A program made the translations under genes and the position numbers. The notes beneath the pieces were generated by a model that did not search any database, had not been told where the DNA came from, and was given only the letters and a program-made list of their open reading frames with translations. Positions 1 through 8,860 of a DNA stretch of 64,000 bases are shown piece by piece. The stretch lies in assembly GCF_029855125.1 (NCBI RefSeq), contig NZ_CP123229.1, positions 1,116,001 through 1,180,000 of the forward strand, in the 5' to 3' direction. The stretch comes from Methylocapsa sp. D3K7. GTDB lineage: Bacteria > Pseudomonadota > Alphaproteobacteria > Rhizobiales > Beijerinckiaceae. Every line of letters starts with the position of its first letter. Position 1 is the first letter of the stretch.

Positions 1-794
1 ATTCAATAATTCCCGTCCCATCATCGCGGCCGAAAAGATGAGTTAGCGCCCAGACCGCGGCGTCGGCATGGTCGGGACTTCCTCCGCCAGTGAAGCCAGC
101 ACCGGAAAAAGCACAAAGCTGATCTTCAAGCTTGCCAAACCTTCCGGCGTGATGAACTTGACCCTGTGCGTAGCGCACAGAAATCGGTTCGGCTCGGACC
201 GCCTTGCCGCGGCTGGCCGTCACAAGCCGTACCGGCACGTTCCTGTCGGCGGCATGAATAGTGGCGCGTACCATTTCACCACCAAAGTTGCTTTCTGCAA
301 CGATGCAATCGGCGCTATACTCGTGGAAGGCGGTAACCGCTCGCCTCCCCCATCCCAATGGCGTATCCCGGCAAGACAGATCCGCAAGTATGTAACAATC
401 TCCATCAAATCCTCTCGCGGCGACGACGATTCCTATTTCGTCGGCGCCCAAATCATCTCTCCCAGCTGCACCGGAAGGATCAAGTGCGACGACCACAGCC
501 GCGCGTTTTTCTGTTGGAATATCTTCGATTTTACAACGATATGATTCAATTATCTCATAGTTCCACAGAGCATCATCGACTTCATCAACGTAGACGCCTT
601 CGTAAAATCGTTTGCGCTGCTTCTCCGGAAGATTCTCAAGGCTTTCCAGAAATTCTTTGGAGAGATTTGCTTCGTTGTCCGGAGGATTCAGGAATGCACG
701 CTTATAGTTCTCCGGGTCCTTCAACATCTGCATAGAAACTGGATCACGTTTTTCACCAAAGAGAACGTTGGTCCAATGCAACTTACCAGACGGG
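1..794 (-). pseudogene. phage terminase large subunit, C-terminal fragment (split by IS)
   Basis: On the minus strand one frame stays open from base 793 to the left window edge. It begins KLHWTNVLFGEKRDP, followed by RAFLNPPDN, NLPEKQRKRFYEGVYVDE and then VVVALDPSGAAG, AESNFGGEMV and PDHADAAVWAL. This is the second half of a TerL protein: the end of the ATPase domain and the RNase H-like nuclease that cuts concatemeric phage DNA, with acidic residues in ALDPSG and DHADA. The N-terminal part lies at 2306-2582 on the same strand, beyond the IS. The join is incomplete: the segment normally between Walker A and KLHWTN is missing. The frame continues past the edge, so its true end is unseen. I infer a prophage remnant that cannot make a working terminase. 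Confidence 0.85.
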
Positions 795-879
795 TGTCCG
801 GCGTCAGCACCTGTGAGACAGATTTAGCGGGTTGAATAACGGAGGATTTCTGGCTCATCGTAACCATCGAGGAGTGGAG

Positions 880-1254
880 ATGAGCCAGAAATCCGGAACT
901 GCCAAGTCGTCCTCCGAGCGGATCGTGAAGGACATTCGCCGAGCAACGCGCAAGCAATATTCGGCGGAGGAGAAGATCCGCATCGTGCTGGACGGCCTGC
1001 GCGGCGAGCATAGCATCGCGGAACTCTGCCGGCGCGAGGGCATCGCCGAGAGCCTGTATTACACCTGGTCGAAGGAGTTCCTGGAGGCTGGCAAGCGGCG
1101 CTTGGCGGGCGACACGGCGCGTGCGGCGACCAGCGGCGAGGTCAAGGACCTGCGCCGGGAAGCTCAGGCACTGAAGGAGGTCGTCGCCGAGCAGGCGCTG
1201 GAATTGCGCCTGCTCAAAAAAAGCATGATCGCGGATGGGGAAAGCGAGGAATGA
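880..1254 (+). CDS. IS3-type transposase OrfA (copy 1)
   Basis: A 124-residue helix-turn-helix protein of the transposase-8/IS3 OrfA type. Residues about 25-65 (YSAEEKIRIVLDGL, SIAELCRREGIAESLYYTW) form the HTH that binds the element ends. The C-terminal third (LRREAQALKEVVAEQALELRLLKKS) is a leucine-zipper-like coiled coil typical of OrfA oligomerisation. I chose ATG 880 because it starts MSQKSG; an upstream in-frame start at 832 lies too close to the terminal repeat. The stop codon overlaps the orfB start (ATGA at 1251-1254), so orfB is probably translated by coupling. A poly-A stretch (CTCAAAAAAAGC, about 1214-1225) near the end of orfA could also support slippage to an OrfAB fusion. Confidence 0.9.
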   Translation: MSQKSGTAKSSSERIVKDIRRATRKQYSAEEKIRIVLDGLRGEHSIAELCRREGIAESLYYTWSKEFLEAGKRRLAGDTARAATSGEVKDLRREAQALKEVVAEQALELRLLKKSMIADGESEE

Positions 1255-2231
1255 GATATCCGGCTTCCGAGAAACTGGAGATCATCCGGCTGGTCGAGCA
1301 ATCCCATCTGCCGGCGCGCCGGACGCTGGAGAAACTCGGCGTCTCTCGCGCCACCTTTTATCGATGGTGCGACCTTTGCCAGACTGGCGGGCCAGAGGCC
1401 CTGGAAGACCGATCTCCCAGGCCCGACCGCGTCTGGAACCGAATTCCTGACAATGTGCGGGGCCAGATCGTGCAACTGGCCCTGGACGAGCCGGAGCTGT
1501 CGCCACGGGAACTGGCGACACGCTTCACCGACACAAAAAGCTATTTTGTTTCGGAAGCTTCGGTTTATCGCCTGCTGAAGGAGCACGACCTAATCGCCAG
1601 TCCCGCCTACATCGTCATGAAGGCCGCCGATGAGTTCAAGGACAAGACGACGGCGCCCAACCAGCTCTGGCAGACCGACTTCACTTATCTCAAGGTGATT
1701 GGTTGGGGTTGGTTCTACCTCAGCACGATATTGGACGACTTCTCGCGCTACATCATCGCCTGGAAGCTCTGTACGACGATGAAGGTCGGGGACGTCACGG
1801 AAACACTCGACCTGGCGTTGCAAGCCGCGGGGCTTGATCACGCCAAGGTCGTCCATCGTCCGCGATTGCTCTCGGACAATGGCCCTTCCTACATCTCGGC
1901 CAATCTGGCCGAATGGCTGGACAAACGCAACATGGATCACGTGCGCGGCGCGCCCTGCCACCCGCAAACACAGGGCAAAATCGAGCGCTGGCATCAGACG
2001 CTCAAGAATCGCGTCTTGCTTGAGAACTATTATCTGCCCGGCGACCTGGAAGCCAGGATCGACACCTTCGTCGATCACTACAATCATCGCCGCTATCACG
2101 AGAGCCTGGACAATCTCACGCCGGCTGACGTCTACTTCGGCCGAGGACAAACCATTCTGCTGCAACGAGAAAGGATCAAACGAGCCACCATCCAAAATCG
2201 TCGCTTGCAACACCAATTGAACGCCGCATAA
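1251..2231 (+). CDS. IS3-type transposase OrfB, DDE catalytic protein (copy 1)
   Basis: This 326-residue protein has an N-terminal HTH (LPARRTLEKLGVSRATFYRW), then an rve integrase core. The DDE triad is visible: Asp in QTDFTYL, Asp in LLSDNGPSY and Glu in QGKIERWH. It cuts and joins the element ends. It follows orfA with a 4-nt overlap and ends about 75 bp before the right terminal repeat, so the unit looks intact. Copy 2 (45005-45985, minus strand) encodes the same protein, residue for residue as far as I can compare. The HTH-plus-rve layout also resembles IS481-family transposases, but the separate OrfA favours IS3. Confidence 0.93.
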   Translation: MRYPASEKLEIIRLVEQSHLPARRTLEKLGVSRATFYRWCDLCQTGGPEALEDRSPRPDRVWNRIPDNVRGQIVQLALDEPELSPRELATRFTDTKSYFVSEASVYRLLKEHDLIASPAYIVMKAADEFKDKTTAPNQLWQTDFTYLKVIGWGWFYLSTILDDFSRYIIAWKLCTTMKVGDVTETLDLALQAAGLDHAKVVHRPRLLSDNGPSYISANLAEWLDKRNMDHVRGAPCHPQTQGKIERWHQTLKNRVLLENYYLPGDLEARIDTFVDHYNHRRYHESLDNLTPADVYFGRGQTILLQRERIKRATIQNRRLQHQLNAA

Positions 2232-2305
2232 AATCAAACATCAGATGAGCCGCGTCCTCCATTAAATCACGCCGCCATCTGTCTCAAATTATCTGACGAC
2301 GGACA

Positions 2306-2582
2306 AATATCCATCTTGACGATGTTCTTTTAGTACCATGCCAGGAAAGCAGAGGCTCGCTACTTGAGGGAGCGTCCCGAGAGCAATTGATGCACGCGCG
2401 GCATTGGCACGGAAGCGCAATATAGCATGACGGGAGTCTCTCTCTTCAAGTGCGCGCATCAGGATAGTGCGAACGATAAGAAATGTTTTCCCAGAGCGTG
2501 TACCACCTGCTAGACAAGTATAACGCTGCGGGCCATTGAGGAGGAGACGACCCGCCTCCTGGCCTGCGCTAAATATTACCAT
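2306..2582 (-). pseudogene. phage terminase large subunit, N-terminal fragment
   Basis: About 92 codons on the minus strand starting at ATG 2582. They encode NGPQRYTCLAGGTRSGKTFL, the Walker A ATPase motif of TerL, then RFRANAARASIALGTLPQV, and end at KEHRQDGY where the IS begins. The last few codons before the apparent stop (LSVVR) belong to the IS end. The C-terminal part resumes at 794. The region holding Walker B and the coupling motif is absent from both fragments. No small terminase or portal gene was recognised between this fragment and ftsY. Confidence 0.82.
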
Positions 2583-3445
2583 GCGTGGTCCCGGGCGCGA
2601 TATTATGGGGACGTGCGACCTTATTAAGCGCCGGAAGCCCCTGCTTCATTGAGGACAGCGCAGCAGCCTAGCGCATCGCTGAAAAACTTCGGCAAGCCAC
2701 GGTGAGCCCAAGATACTTGCTAAAGTGTGCCATTTTTTAAGATGACGGGCGTGTAACCGGCGGCTATTCTGCAACCACCAAAAAAGGCGCAGGCCGTGCT
2801 CGGTACCCGCGCATATGGCGCTGACAATTGCTCACATGTCAACGTATCTGCAAAACAGTGAATAGCACGTTCGTACATTTTTGCCTTCAACAGTCTGGTT
2901 TGCGAGAAGTAGTTAACATGCTGACCGAAAGCCTAAGCACGTTGAATGAGCTAAAATGTTCTCGGGTGATGCCTCAGTATTTTTCCAATGGCTTTCGTTG
3001 GATTGGCGCGATACGACACAAATTCATGGATGGAGGATTGGGGCAGGAGCCAACATCGGAGTTCGTGCTTGGTACCCGCGCATATAACGCTCACATCTGC
3101 TTGCATGTCAACGCAACTGCGTCGCACGCAATTGCACGTTCTTACACAAACATTAGCAAATCTTTTGACGGATTGCCCCAAAAAATTGCTCGCATCGGCA
3201 CCATTCCAAATCATTCTGACAGTTATCGCTGGAAATTGGAGGTTGAGCGCATGGGCACGTAATGCCGTCTTTGATCTAAAGCGACGCTCTCGAATAATTC
3301 CTGATTCCTTGGACAAAATTGTACGACACGTCATATAAAGCTAAGGACTATTAGAGGATTGACTACCCTGGATGCCCCGAGGGGCGGTCCGCAGATGCGT
3401 GGTTACAGGGTCCGGATGTCAGAGTTTATGTGATAGGATTTTAAA
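2583..3445. other. gene-poor stretch between phage remnant and ftsY
   Basis: About 860 bases with no recognisable gene. A plus-strand open frame (2828-3262) has no familiar motif and overlaps a diverged direct repeat, so I treat it as non-coding. The stretch is plausibly decayed prophage or mobile DNA. The ftsY promoter should lie at its right end; I cannot point to a clear -35/-10 pair. Confidence 0.5.
2796..3150 (+). repeat. diverged direct repeat pair (about 80 bp, 270-bp offset)
   Basis: Copy A at about 2796-2880 and copy B at about 3066-3150 share GGTACCCGCGCATAT, then CATGTCAACG and GCACGTTC in the same order and spacing, with scattered mismatches and a small length difference. In one frame both read VLGTRAY at the start, and copy A runs into a stop after about 20 codons. 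This suggests an old duplication of a once-coding or mobile segment now decaying. Confidence 0.6.
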
Positions 3446-4570
3446 GTGAGCAAGGACCGCGGTGCCGATAGTAGAGATTCCAGGCTGAAATCCGGACTGT
3501 TCAAACGAATGTTCAGACGAAGGGAAGATTCGGCCGAAGCCCTCCCCCCAAATCCCACTGATGATGATGTCGCGAAGGAATTTATTGCGGTAGAGAACTC
3601 CATAGAAGAGCTGCAAACAGCCTTCAGTGAGGCACACTCCCCTGAACCGGAGCGGAGCTGGTGGGTCCGATTGCGCCATGGGTTATCTCGCTCTTCCGGT
3701 TCGATCGGGGAAGGTCTCACCTCAATTTTTACCAAGCGTAAACTTAACACAGAAATGCTGGACGACCTCGAAGATGTTCTCGTTCGCGCCGACCTCGGGG
3801 TTGCGACCGCGGCACGGATATCAAAAGTGATCGGCGAAAGCCGCTATGACAAGGATATCGGGGTCGAAGAGGTCAAGGCAATTCTCGCTTCTGAAATCGA
3901 GCGCGTTTTGATTCCCTGTGCCCAGCCACTGAATATCGATGTCAGCAAAAAGCCATTTGTCATTCTCGTGATCGGTGTGAACGGATCTGGCAAGACTACG
4001 ACCATCGGTAAGCTCGCGGCGCAATTCAAGGCAAAGGGTTTGAGTGTCCTCCTTGCTGCTGGCGATACATTTCGAGCGGCCGCGATCGAGCAATTGCGGA
4101 TATGGGGAAAACGCCTCGATTGTCCGGTGATCGCGCATGAACAAGGTGGCGATGCTTCGGCACTGGCTTTCGATGCAATGAAGGCTGCTCGGGAATGTGG
4201 TACCGAGGTCATGATGATGGACACAGCAGGCCGGCTACAGAACCGGGTCGAACTCATGGCGGAACTCGAAAAAATCATACGCGTCATGAAAAAGATCGAT
4301 CCCGAGGCGCCGCACGCGGTGCTTCTCGTGCTCGATGCAACAGTGGGCCAGAACGCAATTAGCCAAGTCGAGATTTTCAGCCGTTTCGCCGGAGTCACTG
4401 GTCTGGTCATGACCAAGCTCGATGGAACCGCGCGCGGAGGCATACTTGTTTCGATCGCGGACAAGTTCAAACTTCCAATTCATTTTATTGGCGTCGGCGA
4501 GAGTGCAAGCGACCTTGAAGCTTTTGAGGCACGGGAATTTGCCCGCGCCATCGCGGGAATGGAAATCTAA
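3446..4570 (+). CDS. ftsY: signal recognition particle receptor FtsY
   Basis: FtsY is the membrane-associated SRP receptor GTPase that hands ribosome-nascent chain complexes to the Sec translocon. The 374-residue product has a basic and acidic A region (1-95), an N domain (about 96-165) and a G domain. In the G domain G1 is GVNGSGKTTTIGKLA at about 177-190, followed by AAGDTFRAAAIEQL, MDTAGR, TKLDGTARGG and the C-terminal GVGE..SDLEAF. The start is GTG 3446. An in-frame start further upstream is not supported. yciB follows 40 bp later in the same direction, a common alphaproteobacterial pair. The radical-SAM gene mtaB often found before ftsY is missing here; phage-derived DNA takes its place. 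Confidence 0.97.
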   Translation: MSKDRGADSRDSRLKSGLFKRMFRRREDSAEALPPNPTDDDVAKEFIAVENSIEELQTAFSEAHSPEPERSWWVRLRHGLSRSSGSIGEGLTSIFTKRKLNTEMLDDLEDVLVRADLGVATAARISKVIGESRYDKDIGVEEVKAILASEIERVLIPCAQPLNIDVSKKPFVILVIGVNGSGKTTTIGKLAAQFKAKGLSVLLAAGDTFRAAAIEQLRIWGKRLDCPVIAHEQGGDASALAFDAMKAARECGTEVMMMDTAGRLQNRVELMAELEKIIRVMKKIDPEAPHAVLLVLDATVGQNAISQVEIFSRFAGVTGLVMTKLDGTARGGILVSIADKFKLPIHFIGVGESASDLEAFEAREFARAIAGMEI

Positions 4571-4610
4571 ATTTAAGCTCGTCGCCCCGAAGTACAGAAA
4601 GGTCAAGATA

Positions 4611-5297
4611 ATGAATGAAATAGGTGCCCGGGCGGTTAGGCAGAATGAAGGGCAACGCGAAAAACCATCCCCTTGGGTCAAATTTGGCATCGAAATGGGG
4701 CCGTTGATGCTATTTTTTGTAGCGAACGCATACCCGAAATTGTTCGCCCCTGCTGCCGCGCTATTTTTGGCGCCCTCCGTTTTGAACGGCCCCAACGCTG
4801 GTCTCTTCACCGCGACCGCCGTCTTAATGGTTGCCGTCGCTGTGGCGCTCGCAGTCTCATTCGTTGTGGCACGCCGGCTTCCGGCCGTGCCACTTATGAC
4901 CGCGGTGCTTGTGCTCGTCTTCGGAGGACTCACGCTTTATTTACAAAACGCAACCTTCATTAAAATGAAACCGACCGTGCTTTATGCCGGTTTCGGCACG
5001 GCACTCATTGGCGGCCTCGCAATGAACAAGTTAATACTGCCGATCATTTTCGATCATGCCTTGGCCTTGAGCGAGCGCGGCTGGCGGCTTCTCACCTTAC
5101 GCTGGGGAAGCTTTTTCTTTTTGCTTGCATTTCTGAACGAAATCGTTTGGCGCAGCCAGTCGAACGATGTCTGGGTCGCATTTAAATTCCCCGGGATTTT
5201 CGTTTTAATTTGTCTTTTTTCAATTGCCCAGATGCCACTCATTGGGCGACACAAATTACCAGACGCAGAAGCTGCAAGCGCGCCTGATCATTTTTAA
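4611..5297 (+). CDS. yciB: YciB/IspZ-family inner membrane protein (septation protein A)
   Basis: This 228-residue polytopic membrane protein has the family N-terminal pattern PWVKFGIEMGPLMLFFVANA, then about five to six hydrophobic segments. The middle carries the family signature FIKMKPTVLYAGFGTAL, and NEIVWR lies near residue 180. YciB proteins influence cell division and envelope synthesis, and Brucella and Rhizobium homologues are called IspZ. I set the start at ATG 4611, which follows AAAGGTC and gives the normal family length. A longer frame reaching back into ftsY has no support. The gene is probably co-transcribed with ftsY. Confidence 0.92.
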   Translation: MNEIGARAVRQNEGQREKPSPWVKFGIEMGPLMLFFVANAYPKLFAPAAALFLAPSVLNGPNAGLFTATAVLMVAVAVALAVSFVVARRLPAVPLMTAVLVLVFGGLTLYLQNATFIKMKPTVLYAGFGTALIGGLAMNKLILPIIFDHALALSERGWRLLTLRWGSFFFLLAFLNEIVWRSQSNDVWVAFKFPGIFVLICLFSIAQMPLIGRHKLPDAEAASAPDHF

Positions 5298-5368
5298 ACG
5301 TGCGCTCACAGACCGCCGTAGCTTTTACCTCACCCAAGCGTCCATTTGGGAGATCACCCGAGCCACTC

Positions 5369-5650
5369 TTAAAGCCTATATTGCTGGATTCGGGTCGTCC
5401 GTAGTCCAGCAAGCCCATATTGATCAATCGATAATTGCCAGGATAGAAATTCGTCTACGGTTAATGTGTAGCGGCTGCAAGCTTCGTCCAAAGACAAAAG
5501 GCCCCCTCTTACCGCTGCCACGACTTCGGCCTTGCGGCGGATGACCCAGCGCTTTGTAGTGGAAGGGGGTAAGTCGGCGACGGTCAAGGGACTACCGTCT
5601 GGCCCGATAACATACTTGGTCCGCAGACGGCTTGATTCAGACATGCTCAT
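5369..5650 (-). CDS. sciP: CtrA inhibitor SciP (DUF1153)
   Basis: A 93-residue protein with the nearly invariant SciP sequence: KYVIGPDGSPLTVADLPP, RWVIRRKAEVVAAV, RGGLLSLDEACSRY, DEFLSWQ and GLAGLRTTRIQQYR. In Caulobacter SciP binds the master regulator CtrA and blocks its activation of target promoters during G1. It has an HTH fold and occurs only in alphaproteobacteria. Starts at GTG 5653, ATG 5650 and ATG 5644 are all possible; ATG 5650 is used here. It is convergent with yciB and divergent from mnmA. The presence of flagellar genes in this window fits a CtrA-controlled motile life style, though no CtrA box was identified with confidence. Confidence 0.93.
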   Translation of the reverse strand: MSMSESSRLRTKYVIGPDGSPLTVADLPPSTTKRWVIRRKAEVVAAVRGGLLSLDEACSRYTLTVDEFLSWQLSIDQYGLAGLRTTRIQQYRL

Positions 5651-5653
5651 CAC

Positions 5654-6085
5654 TCACGCATCAGGATGATCTTACAAATATGTACAATAGGTGCGGTGTT
5701 TTAAGATTTGCCTAAACCGAAGCCACGCTATTTCGAATGAAATTTTGGTCAAGAGCCATCTATTATTTACTGCCAACACGGCGTTTCATATATTATGTCT
5801 CTAATTGAGACGATCCATTTGCAGAATGTTAAGAAAATAGCCACGGGAACCATCAGAACTGGAGGACCGTGGTATCGAGCAATTTGCTTTTGAGATAGAG
5901 AGGTATTAAATGGCGGGGCTGCCAGTCGGCGTGATAAGCATGATATTTCTGTTCGGACCCGGCTAAGCATGGCGTATATTGTAGTATGTGCGCCACTGTT
6001 ACCTAGAAGCGCCGACACCGGTTCAATCCGGCACGTGGTGCAATAACTTGTTGCGAGCCAAGAGAGTGAGCATTGGGCGACGGCC
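5654..6085. other. intergenic region upstream of sciP and mnmA
   Basis: About 430 bases, rather AT-rich, without a convincing gene. It must contain the divergent sciP and mnmA promoters. A TTCAATCC stretch near 6020-6035 looks like a tRNA T-arm, but the surrounding arms do not fold. Nothing else seen. Confidence 0.5.
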
Positions 6086-7309
6086 ATGAATCAAGACCGT
6101 GCTCCGGGAGGGATCTTTGATCCCAAAAGTCTCGGCTTCCACAAATCCGCAGCGCAAACGCGAATTGTCGTGGCGATGTCAGGCGGAGTCGATTCCTCTG
6201 TCGTGGCTGCTTTGCTCAAGGAACAAGGTTTCGATGTTATTGGCGTAACGTTGCAGCTTTACGACCACGGGGCTGCGGTTCACCGCACCGGATCGTGTTG
6301 TGCCGGACAGGACATTCATGATGCCCGTCTAACTGCCGCCCGCCTCGGCATACCGCACTATGTTCTAGATTACGAGGAGCGGTTTCGAACTAATGTTATT
6401 TCTCCTTTCGCAAAAAGTTATGCGGAAGGTCAAACGCCGATACCCTGCGTTGCCTGTAACAGTGAAATTAAATTCGCCAATCTGCTGGGGACAGCGCTGG
6501 AGCTTGGCGCTGACGCTCTTGCGACCGGCCACTACGTATCCTCAGCCCTTGATGCCGCAGGCGAGCGCGCCCTCTATAGGGCACATGACCTTTCCCGAGA
6601 TCAAAGTTACTTCCTCTTCTCCACAACCAAGGCCCAGCTCCAACTTTTGCGGTTTCCACTTGGCGAGATGGAAAAAGTGTACGTTCGTGGTCTCGCGCGG
6701 CGGTTTGGGCTTCCGGTTGCCGAAAAAGCCGACAGTCAGGATATTTGCTTTGTTCCAACTGGCAATTACAGTGAACTTGTCGAACGTTTGGCACCCGGCG
6801 CTGCCCGGCCCGGGGACATAGTAGATCTTGACGGCCACCTGCTCGGACGCCATCCTGGCGTCATCCATTATACAGTCGGTCAAAGACGTGGACTAGGTCT
6901 TGGAGGCTCCATCGCCCGCGAACCGCTTTTTGTTATAAAACTTGATGCGGCTCGAGCGCGAGTTGTGGTTGGGCCGCGCGAAGCGCTGGCCACTCGCTCG
7001 GTCCGTTTGCGGGGGCTTAACTGGATTGGACCCGGTCAACTAGGGGATCTTGCGAAGGGTAAGGAAGTCTTCGTACAAGTTCGCTCGTCCCGGCCACCTG
7101 TTCAGGGCTTTCTTTTTATTGGCGCCGAAGAAACATCTGTGGAATTCGCCATTCCTGAAGAGGGTGTTTCGCCCGGCCAAGCCTGCGTCTTTTATGCTTC
7201 AAACCAGCCCCGCGCACGGGTTTTAGGCGGCGGATTTATCACATCAACGGAATCGTCTCAGCCGCCGAAGCTAAATCAATACCAGCCAGCTGAGTCGATG
7301 CCACTTTGA
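6086..7309 (+). CDS. mnmA: tRNA 2-thiouridylase MnmA
   Basis: MnmA adds sulfur to U34 of tRNA-Lys, -Glu and -Gln using ATP and persulfide from the TusE/IscS relay. The 407-residue product shows the PP-loop SGGVDSS at 32-38, the TPIPCVACN motif with nucleophile Cys121 and the second catalytic Cys220 in SQDICFV. It also has the tRNA-recognition stretch TGHYV and the beta-barrel domain with [11 protein letters not shown]. Length is normal with a short N-terminal extension. The start ATG 6086 follows only weak ribosome-binding sequence. An IS701 element lies 20-odd bases downstream, so any gene formerly co-transcribed with it has been displaced. Confidence 0.96.
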   Translation: MNQDRAPGGIFDPKSLGFHKSAAQTRIVVAMSGGVDSSVVAALLKEQGFDVIGVTLQLYDHGAAVHRTGSCCAGQDIHDARLTAARLGIPHYVLDYEERFRTNVISPFAKSYAEGQTPIPCVACNSEIKFANLLGTALELGADALATGHYVSSALDAAGERALYRAHDLSRDQSYFLFSTTKAQLQLLRFPLGEMEKVYVRGLARRFGLPVAEKADSQDICFVPTGNYSELVERLAPGAARPGDIVDLDGHLLGRHPGVIHYTVGQRRGLGLGGSIAREPLFVIKLDAARARVVVGPREALATRSVRLRGLNWIGPGQLGDLAKGKEVFVQVRSSRPPVQGFLFIGAEETSVEFAIPEEGVSPGQACVFYASNQPRARVLGGGFITSTESSQPPKLNQYQPAESMPL

Positions 7310-7330
7310 TGGCCTAACTCTACCAGGACC

Positions 7331-8780
7331 CTAGCACTACTTTGGCAGTTTAGGTTTGACGGCTTCTGCGAGGAGTTTCTCACAGTGGGGGCATCGCCTG
7401 GGTGGAGGCCGAACAAAGAGGTCGAGGATGGCTTGCCTGATGGCCGGCAAGCTTGGTTGTGGCGGCGGTCCCCCGACTCTTTTTTTTCCGTCCCGCTGCT
7501 TTGAGGCGGCGGGATTGGAGAAAGACGTAGGTGATCATTGTCATCAGAGCATGTCGATGTAAGCCGGTCCAGGAGCGACCTTCGAAGTGGTCGAGGCCGA
7601 GCTCTTCCTTGAGCTGCTGGTGGGCCTGCTCACAGACCCATCTGGCTTTAATCGTGGCGGCGAGCATCTTGAGGCTCGCATCGGCTGGTAAGTTCGGCAC
7701 GTAGTATTTTTGCTCGCCAGTCGACCGGCGCTCGCCGACGAGCCAGACCTCGTCGCCCGGCATGCACTGCATACGATTATCGAGCATGCGGTGCTTATGG
7801 CCATCCGCAACGCGGACACGGCGGGCCGCGAAGAGACATGTCAGCCGGCCTTTGGTGTCCCGCCGCCAGCTGACCTTTTGCCATTTGCCACCGGCCAACA
7901 ACGCTTCAGCAGAGACCGGGGGCTGATCAGGGATGTGGTATTTGCGGGGTCTTCCCGCCTTCATGGCGGGGAAGATCAGGGCAACGTCGGCGGGATAGAC
8001 GTTCTGGCGTCGCGACAGACCCACCGCCCACAGCAGACCGCGCTCGCTCAGAGCCTGGCGGAAAGGCCCGCTGGAGCCGTACCCTGAATCGGCAAGGACG
8101 CAGCCAAACCACGCCCCAGAGGCGATGACGCGATCAATCTCCGCGATCGCAATTTCCGTCTTTGTCAGAGCAGTCTGTCTATCCTTCGGCACACCGGCCC
8201 GCGCCATGCGCTCAGGATCATCTGTCCAGCTCTCGGGCAGGAATAGCCGCAGGCCCACCATCACCGGCACCTCGCGCGACGCCAACGTTAGCGAGACCAG
8301 CGACTGACAGTTGGCAGTCTTTCCAAGCGATGAGGCATATTGTGGCGCGACGCCAACCGAATGCTCGCCCTTTTTCGACAATGCGGTGTCGTCGACGATC
8401 AGCCACGCGTCGGCGCCGCCAACCATCCTGTCGGCTTCGGCGAGCAAAGCCTTCTCGAGCGGCGCGGCCTCCCACACGCCACTGGTGATGAAGTGATGAA
8501 GCTGGTCGTAGCCGACTTCGCCATCACGCGCCGCAATGGGCTGGACACTCTTGCGATCACCCGCGCCGATGAGTCCCGCGACATAAACCGGGCACATCCG
8601 TGCCCGCGCCTTGTGTCGAAAAGCACTGAGAAAAGGTAGGAGCCACCGCCCCAGGTCGGATTTCCAGCCCTCGTCCATGGTCGGCCCTCCGTGAGGTCGA
8701 CCACCCATGAATCACGCAACACGAAACTCGGGAATCCCAAAAACGATAGATCCCACAAAAATCTGCCAAAGTAGTGCTAA
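7331..8780 (-). mobile_element. IS701-family insertion sequence
   Basis: The element is bounded by inverted repeats that begin CACTACTTTGGCAG at 7335 and, on the other strand, at 8776. The first 14 bases are identical and similarity then fades. The adjoining tetranucleotides are CTAG (7331-7334) and CTAA (8777-8780). IS701-type elements are known to prefer YTAR targets, so both fit that consensus but are not identical to each other. The single transposase gene lies on the minus strand and is frameshifted near its end. The element separates mnmA from pmtA. Confidence 0.85.
7380..8708 (-). CDS. IS701-family DDE transposase (frameshifted near C-terminus)
   Basis: The 442-residue reading frame has the IS701/DDE_5 pattern. 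WLIVDDTALSKKG and ADSGYGSSGPFRQAL carry two catalytic Asp residues, and the C-terminal helix WVCEQAHQQLKEELGLDHFEGRSW supplies the Glu. At plus-strand 7480-7487 there is a run of eight T (eight A in the coding sense), after which this frame reads SRGTAATTK. Skipping one base gives GGPPPQPSLPAIRQAILDLF and the zinc-ribbon-like CPHCEKLL, ending at a stop inside the left terminal repeat (about 7337). That is the usual family tail. The homopolymer therefore marks an indel, a slippage site or a sequencing error. The main catalytic core is unaffected. Confidence 0.88.
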   Translation of the reverse strand: MGGRPHGGPTMDEGWKSDLGRWLLPFLSAFRHKARARMCPVYVAGLIGAGDRKSVQPIAARDGEVGYDQLHHFITSGVWEAAPLEKALLAEADRMVGGADAWLIVDDTALSKKGEHSVGVAPQYASSLGKTANCQSLVSLTLASREVPVMVGLRLFLPESWTDDPERMARAGVPKDRQTALTKTEIAIAEIDRVIASGAWFGCVLADSGYGSSGPFRQALSERGLLWAVGLSRRQNVYPADVALIFPAMKAGRPRKYHIPDQPPVSAEALLAGGKWQKVSWRRDTKGRLTCLFAARRVRVADGHKHRMLDNRMQCMPGDEVWLVGERRSTGEQKYYVPNLPADASLKMLAATIKARWVCEQAHQQLKEELGLDHFEGRSWTGLHRHALMTMITYVFLQSRRLKAAGRKKKSRGTAATTKLAGHQASHPRPLCSASTQAMPPL

Positions 8781-8860
8781 GTGGTTGAATCAAATATTTG
8801 ACCCGGGCGACGGCCCGTGGGAATGGAGACTATTGTTACGAAGTTTGGAGGTTGGCGCCG

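Larger units (their letters stand above)
795..2305 (+). mobile_element. IS3-type insertion sequence, copy 1 (1511 bp)
   Basis: The element starts TGTCCGGCGTCAG and ends CTGACGACGGACA, so the tips are imperfect inverted repeats with 5'-TG...CA-3' termini. The inner repeat GAGACAGAT is also shared. It holds two overlapping genes, orfA and orfB. Copy 2 lies inverted at 44931-46441 with the same length, ends and proteins. The boundaries are firm because the two copies diverge exactly outside these tips. Unlike copy 2 there is no target duplication: the left flank reads CAGACGGG and the right AATATCCATC. The host terminase lacks its middle segment, which suggests an adjacent deletion after insertion. 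Confidence 0.93.

Noticed and set aside
1590..2237. Long minus-strand open frame opposite orfB of the IS (and its twin 44999-45646)
   Set aside because: It lies wholly inside the transposase gene in antisense and is low in plausible motifs. It repeats in copy 2 only because the IS does.
2828..3262. 144-codon open frame upstream of ftsY
   Set aside because: No domain or codon pattern, and it overlaps a diverged direct repeat whose first copy contains a stop in the equivalent frame.
5985..6060. Possible tRNA gene upstream of mnmA
   Set aside because: GGTTCAATCC resembles a T-arm, but the stem pairs only as 4 bp around a 6-base loop, and no acceptor or anticodon arm can be formed.
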